A DNA stretch of 9,361 nt from Actinomycetes bacterium (lineage in GTDB: Bacteria; Actinomycetota; Actinomycetes; Actinomycetales; Cellulomonadaceae), in assembly GCA_023460255.1 (NCBI GenBank), contig JAEWQZ010000131.1:1-9361 (forward strand). The letters run 5' to 3'. This document shows positions 6,334 to 9,361 of the stretch, piece by piece. Every line of letters begins with the position of its first letter. Position 1 is the first letter of the stretch. The notes beneath the pieces are model-generated. The model made no database searches, was not told the origin of the DNA, and was given only the letters and a program-made list of their open reading frames with translations. The position numbers and the translations under genes are program-made.

Positions 6334-8199
6334 ATGTGCGGAATCGTCGGATACGTCGGCGCCGGTGAGGCGAGCGGGCGTCCGCTGGACGTGGTCATGG
6401 GCGGGCTGAAGCGGCTGGAGTACCGCGGGTACGACTCGGCGGGCGTCGCGCTGGTGGTGCCGGACGCCGCCCACCTGGCCACGGCGAAGAAGGCCGGGAA
6501 GCTGGCCAACCTCGCCGGGGCGCTGGAGAGCGACCCGATGCCGAGCGCCACCGCGGCCATCGGCCACACCCGGTGGGCCACGCACGGCGCCCCGAACGAC
6601 GTCAACGCGCACCCGCACCTGTCCGCGGACGGTCGGCTCGCCGTGATCCACAACGGGATCATCGAGAACTTCGTGCAGCTGCGGGCCGAGGTCGAGGCCG
6701 CCGGCGCGACGCTGCGCAGCGAGACGGACACCGAGGTCGTCGCCCACCTGCTCGCCGCGGCGTACGACAGCACCGGCGACCTCGCCGCCGCGATGCGCGC
6801 GGTCGCCGGCCGCCTGCAGGGCACGTTCACGCTCCTGGCCGTGCACGCCGACGCGCCCGACGTCGTCGTGGGCACCCGGCACGACTCGCCCCTGGTGGTC
6901 GGCCTGGGCGAGGGGGAGAACTTCCTGGGGTCCGACGTCGCGGCGTTCATCGCGCACACCCGCGAGGCGGTGGAGCTCGGTCAGGACCAGGTGGTCACGA
7001 TCACGCCGGACTCGGTGGTGGTCACGGACTTCGAGGGCGTCGTCGTGACGCCCAAGCACTACACGGTCGACTGGGACGCGTCGGCCGCGGAGAAGGGTGG
7101 CTTCCGGTCCTTCATGGACAAGGAGATCCACGACCAGCCGAAGGCCGTCGCGGACACCCTGCTCGGCCGCACGGACCTGGGTGGGCGGCTCGTGCTGGAC
7201 GAGATCCACGTCGACGAGGGCGTGCTGCGCGCCGTCGACAAGATCATCGTCGTGGCCTGCGGGACGGCGGCCTACGCCGGGATGGTCGCCAAGTACGCGA
7301 TCGAGCACTGGTGCCGCATCCCCGTCGAGGTGGAGCTCGCCCACGAGTTCCGCTACCGCGACCCGATCGTGAACACCCGCACGCTCGTGGTCGCCGTCTC
7401 CCAGTCCGGGGAGACGATGGACACCCTGATGGCCGTACGGCACGCCCGTGAGCAGGGCGCGACGACCCTGGCGATCGTCAACACGCACGGCTCGACGATC
7501 CCGCGCGAGTCCGACGCGGTGCTGTACACCCACGCGGGCCCGGAGGTGGCCGTCGCGTCGACCAAGGCGTTCCTCGCCCAGATCACCGCCGCGTACCTGC
7601 TCGGGCTCTACCTCGCCCAGCTCCGCGGCACGAAGTTCCCCGACGAGATCGCCGAGATCCTCGAGGACCTGCGGGCCGTCCCGGGCAAGATCGAGACGGT
7701 GCTCAAGGGCGCGGGGCGGGTGCAGCAGATCGCGCGCTGGATGGCCGACACGACGTCGGTGCTGTTCCTCGGCCGCCACGTCGGGTTCCCGGTGGCCATG
7801 GAGGGCGCGCTGAAGCTCAAGGAGCTGGCGTACATCCACGCCGAGGGCTTCGCCGCCGGGGAGCTCAAGCACGGGCCCATCGCGCTCATCGAGCCCGGGC
7901 AGCCGGTGTTCATCATCGTCCCCTCGCCGCGCGGCCGGGACTCCCTGCACGGCAAGGTGGTCTCCAACATCCAGGAGATCCGGGCGCGGGGTGCCCGCAC
8001 GCTGGTCATCGCCGAGGAGGGCGACGACGCCGTGCTGCCGTTCGCGGACGAGGTCTTCTTCGTGCCGCAGACGCCGGTGCTGCTGGCGCCGTTGGTGAGC
8101 GTGGTGCCGCTGCAGATCTTCGCGATGGAGCTCGCCACCGCCCGTGGCCTGGACGTCGACCAGCCCCGCAACCTCGCCAAGTCCGTCACCGTCGAGTGA
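6334..8199 (+). CDS. glmS: Glutamine-fructose-6-phosphate aminotransferase (isomerizing)
   Basis: GlmS makes glucosamine-6-phosphate from fructose-6-phosphate and glutamine, the committed step to UDP-GlcNAc. The 621-residue product is full length. After Met removal, Cys2 in MCGIVGYVG becomes the nucleophile of the N-terminal glutaminase domain, which also has GHTRWATHG (77-85) and HNGIIEN (106-112). Two SIS sugar-isomerase domains follow: CGTAAYAG (309-316) and SQSGET (356-361) bind the sugar phosphate in the first, and the second carries [14 protein letters not shown] (502-515). The C-terminal LAKSVTVE includes the catalytic Lys616. The ATG at 6334 is fixed because Cys must be residue 2. The gene is divergent from coaA and heads a likely operon with acpS 19 bp on. 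I see no glmS ribozyme-like leader; the inferred mRNA has no leader at all. Confidence 0.98.
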   Translation: MCGIVGYVGAGEASGRPLDVVMGGLKRLEYRGYDSAGVALVVPDAAHLATAKKAGKLANLAGALESDPMPSATAAIGHTRWATHGAPNDVNAHPHLSADGRLAVIHNGIIENFVQLRAEVEAAGATLRSETDTEVVAHLLAAAYDSTGDLAAAMRAVAGRLQGTFTLLAVHADAPDVVVGTRHDSPLVVGLGEGENFLGSDVAAFIAHTREAVELGQDQVVTITPDSVVVTDFEGVVVTPKHYTVDWDASAAEKGGFRSFMDKEIHDQPKAVADTLLGRTDLGGRLVLDEIHVDEGVLRAVDKIIVVACGTAAYAGMVAKYAIEHWCRIPVEVELAHEFRYRDPIVNTRTLVVAVSQSGETMDTLMAVRHAREQGATTLAIVNTHGSTIPRESDAVLYTHAGPEVAVASTKAFLAQITAAYLLGLYLAQLRGTKFPDEIAEILEDLRAVPGKIETVLKGAGRVQQIARWMADTTSVLFLGRHVGFPVAMEGALKLKELAYIHAEGFAAGELKHGPIALIEPGQPVFIIVPSPRGRDSLHGKVVSNIQEIRARGARTLVIAEEGDDAVLPFADEVFFVPQTPVLLAPLVSVVPLQIFAMELATARGLDVDQPRNLAKSVTVE

Positions 8200-8218
8200 C
8201 GGCCCGGGCGGAGCGGCG

Positions 8219-8572
8219 GTGAGCGTCGTCGGCGTCGGGATCGACGTCGTCGACGTGGCGCGGTTCCTCGCGACCCTGGAGCGGGCGCCGCGCCTGCGCG
8301 CGCGCCTCTTCACCGAGGCCGAGCGGGACCTCCCGCCGGCCTCGCTGGCCGCGCGGTTCGCGGCGAAGGAGGCCATCGCCAAGGCCCTCGGCGCCCCCGG
8401 GGACCTGCGCTGGCACGACTGCACGGTCCGCCGCGTGCTCGGCGGGCCGCCCGAGGTCGAGGTCACGGGCACTGTCGCGGCGCGCGCGGCCGAGCTGGGC
8501 GTCGCGCGGTTCCACGTGTCGATCTCGCACGACGCCGGCATCGCCTCGGCGGTGGCGATCGCCGAGGGCTGA
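8219..8572 (+). CDS. acpS: Holo-[acyl-carrier-protein] synthase
   Basis: AcpS moves the 4'-phosphopantetheine arm from CoA to a serine of acyl carrier protein, activating it for fatty acid synthesis. The 117-residue product has the three phosphopantetheinyl transferase motifs: [10 protein letters not shown] (7-16) with Mg-binding Asp9, [13 protein letters not shown] (46-58) with Glu51, and SISHD (101-105). The GTG at 8219 is supported by GGAG at 8210-8213, 5 bp upstream, and by the match to the family N-terminus; an earlier in-frame ATG at 8144 lies inside glmS. It follows glmS by 19 bp with no terminator or promoter between, so cotranscription is likely. Its substrate CoA comes from the pathway opened by the neighbouring coaA. 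The length is normal, and no residue of these motifs is missing. Confidence 0.96.
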   Translation: MSVVGVGIDVVDVARFLATLERAPRLRARLFTEAERDLPPASLAARFAAKEAIAKALGAPGDLRWHDCTVRRVLGGPPEVEVTGTVAARAAELGVARFHVSISHDAGIASAVAIAEG

Positions 8573-8597
8573 GGCGGGCCTGCGGGGTCAGCCCGCC
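8573..8597. terminator. Possible bidirectional terminator between acpS and the methyltransferase gene
   Basis: GGCGGGC (8573-8579) pairs perfectly with GCCCGCC (8591-8597) around an 11-nt loop that contains the methyltransferase stop codon. The hairpin begins right after the acpS stop. No T-run follows on either strand, so its strength as a terminator is uncertain. Confidence 0.35.
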
Positions 8598-9355
8598 CCG
8601 TACGTCGGGAGCCACTCGGTCTCTGCGGTGCCGAACAGGGCGGCCCAGAGGAAGCCACGCCCGAAGGCGGCGCCGTCGTCGGGCAGCTCCCGCATCCGGC
8701 GGACCTCGATCGGCTCGAGGTCGGCGAAGATGCCGCGGAGGTCGTCGTCGGAGTACGCCACGCCGCCGCCGAGGTGACCGTTGCGGTAGAGGTCGACGTC
8801 GGACGCCGTCGTGCCCGTGACGCCCGGCGGACCGTCGGCTGCGAAGCAGGCGAGCGCGAACCTGCCGCCCGGGCGCAGGGCGCGCGCGAGCAGGGCGAGG
8901 TAGGAGACGCGACGGTGCGGCGGCAGGTGATGGAAGCAGCCGGAGTCGACGACGAGGTCGTACCGGCCCGCAGGCGGATCCCAGTGCAGCACGTCGGCCT
9001 GCTCGAACCGCACGACGACGCCGGCCGCGGTCGCGCGCTCGGCGCCCCAGGCGAGCGCCTCCGCGGAGAGGTCGAGGGCGTGCACGTCCGCACCGAGCCC
9101 CGCCATCCAGACGGCGTTGCGGCCGGGGCCGCAGCCGAGCTCGAGTACCCGCGTGCCGGGTCCGGTACGCAGCAGGTCGCGGTCGTGCCAGTCCACGAGC
9201 GACTCGTCGGGCACGTTCGCGAAGAAGGGCACCGGGCGCTCGCGGTCGTCGTAGAAGCCGTCCCACCACCGGGCGCCGCCGCGGCCGGACCACCGGTCGG
9301 CGGCCTCGTCGAAGAGCAGGTCGAGGAGCTCCAGGGCGTCGTCGGCGGTGCGCAC
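8588..9355 (-). CDS. Class I SAM-dependent methyltransferase (start may lie beyond the window)
   Basis: The protein has the Rossmann-fold methyltransferase core. Numbered from the GTG at 9355, motif I is [11 protein letters not shown] (70-80), the acidic residue that binds the SAM ribose is Asp95 in [14 protein letters not shown] (119-126) is motif II-like, [12 protein letters not shown] (133-144) follows, and LRPGGRF (160-166) is the motif III region. The N-terminal 65 residues, with [16 protein letters not shown], resemble small-molecule methyltransferases of the TehB-like group rather than rRNA enzymes; the substrate is unknown. The frame stays open upstream to the window edge with Arg-Trp before the GTG. 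Relatives I recall begin a few residues before an RW-x-RT segment, so the true start may be outside. It converges on acpS with 15 bp between stop codons. The fold is certain; the substrate is not assigned. Confidence 0.85.
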   Translation of the reverse strand: MRTADDALELLDLLFDEAADRWSGRGGARWWDGFYDDRERPVPFFANVPDESLVDWHDRDLLRTGPGTRVLELGCGPGRNAVWMAGLGADVHALDLSAEALAWGAERATAAGVVVRFEQADVLHWDPPAGRYDLVVDSGCFHHLPPHRRVSYLALLARALRPGGRFALACFAADGPPGVTGTTASDVDLYRNGHLGGGVAYSDDDLRGIFADLEPIEVRRMRELPDDGAAFGRGFLWAALFGTAETEWLPTYGAG

Positions 9356-9361
9356 CCACCG

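Noticed and set aside
6262..9093. Very long minus-strand frame upstream of coaA, continuous with it
   Set aside because: It is antisense to glmS and acpS and is open only because GC-rich coding DNA rarely has stop codons in that frame. The translated stretch is Arg/His/Gly-rich low-complexity sequence with no domain.
1..9361. Mobile elements, CRISPR arrays, tRNA or rRNA genes, phage genes
   Set aside because: I saw no transposase, integrase, terminal inverted repeats, regular spaced repeats or tRNA-like cloverleaf. All the space is taken by conserved genes with short gaps.

Overview
This window is ordinary, gene-dense chromosomal DNA from a very GC-rich actinobacterium. Third codon positions are almost always G or C, GTG starts are common, and the gene order rplM-rpsI-glmM ... 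coaA / glmS-acpS is familiar from actinobacterial chromosomes. I infer a member of Micrococcales, perhaps near Cellulomonadaceae or Promicromonosporaceae; no marker here fixes the genus. I see no insertion sequence, prophage, CRISPR array, tRNA, rRNA or other sign of recent transfer. The longest gene-free stretch is only 131 bp (1224-1354), and it holds the rplM leader.

Layout. At the left edge a LysE/ArgO-type basic amino acid exporter (minus strand, cut by the window edge) is divergent from an ArgP/LysG-type LysR regulator (327-1223). The ribosomal protein operon rplM-rpsI (L13, S9; 1355-2328) follows. Its promoter lies inside the last codons of the regulator, its leader carries three hairpins, and it ends in a strong intrinsic terminator. 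Next come glmM (2447-3811) and a peptide deformylase gene (3808-4443), overlapping by 4 bp, then a DedA-family membrane protein gene (4554-5303). The pantothenate kinase gene coaA runs on the minus strand (5320-6261) and converges on the DedA gene. Divergent from coaA is glmS (6334-8199), followed by acpS (8219-8572). A class I SAM-dependent methyltransferase gene on the minus strand (8588 to about 9355, start uncertain) converges on acpS and reaches the right edge.

How the genes work together. GlmS makes glucosamine-6-phosphate and GlmM converts it to glucosamine-1-phosphate; these are the first committed steps to UDP-GlcNAc for peptidoglycan. CoaA starts CoA synthesis, and AcpS spends CoA to activate acyl carrier protein. 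L13, S9 and deformylase serve translation. The LysE/LysR pair handles excess lysine or arginine. DedA proteins act in membrane and lipid-carrier homeostasis.

The most distinctive signals are regulatory. At both divergent intergenic regions, all four genes have a -10-like hexamer ending 6-7 bp before the start codon and no usable Shine-Dalgarno sequence, which suggests leaderless mRNAs. The rplM leader looks structured enough to be an autoregulatory element. I found no convincing new biological system here.
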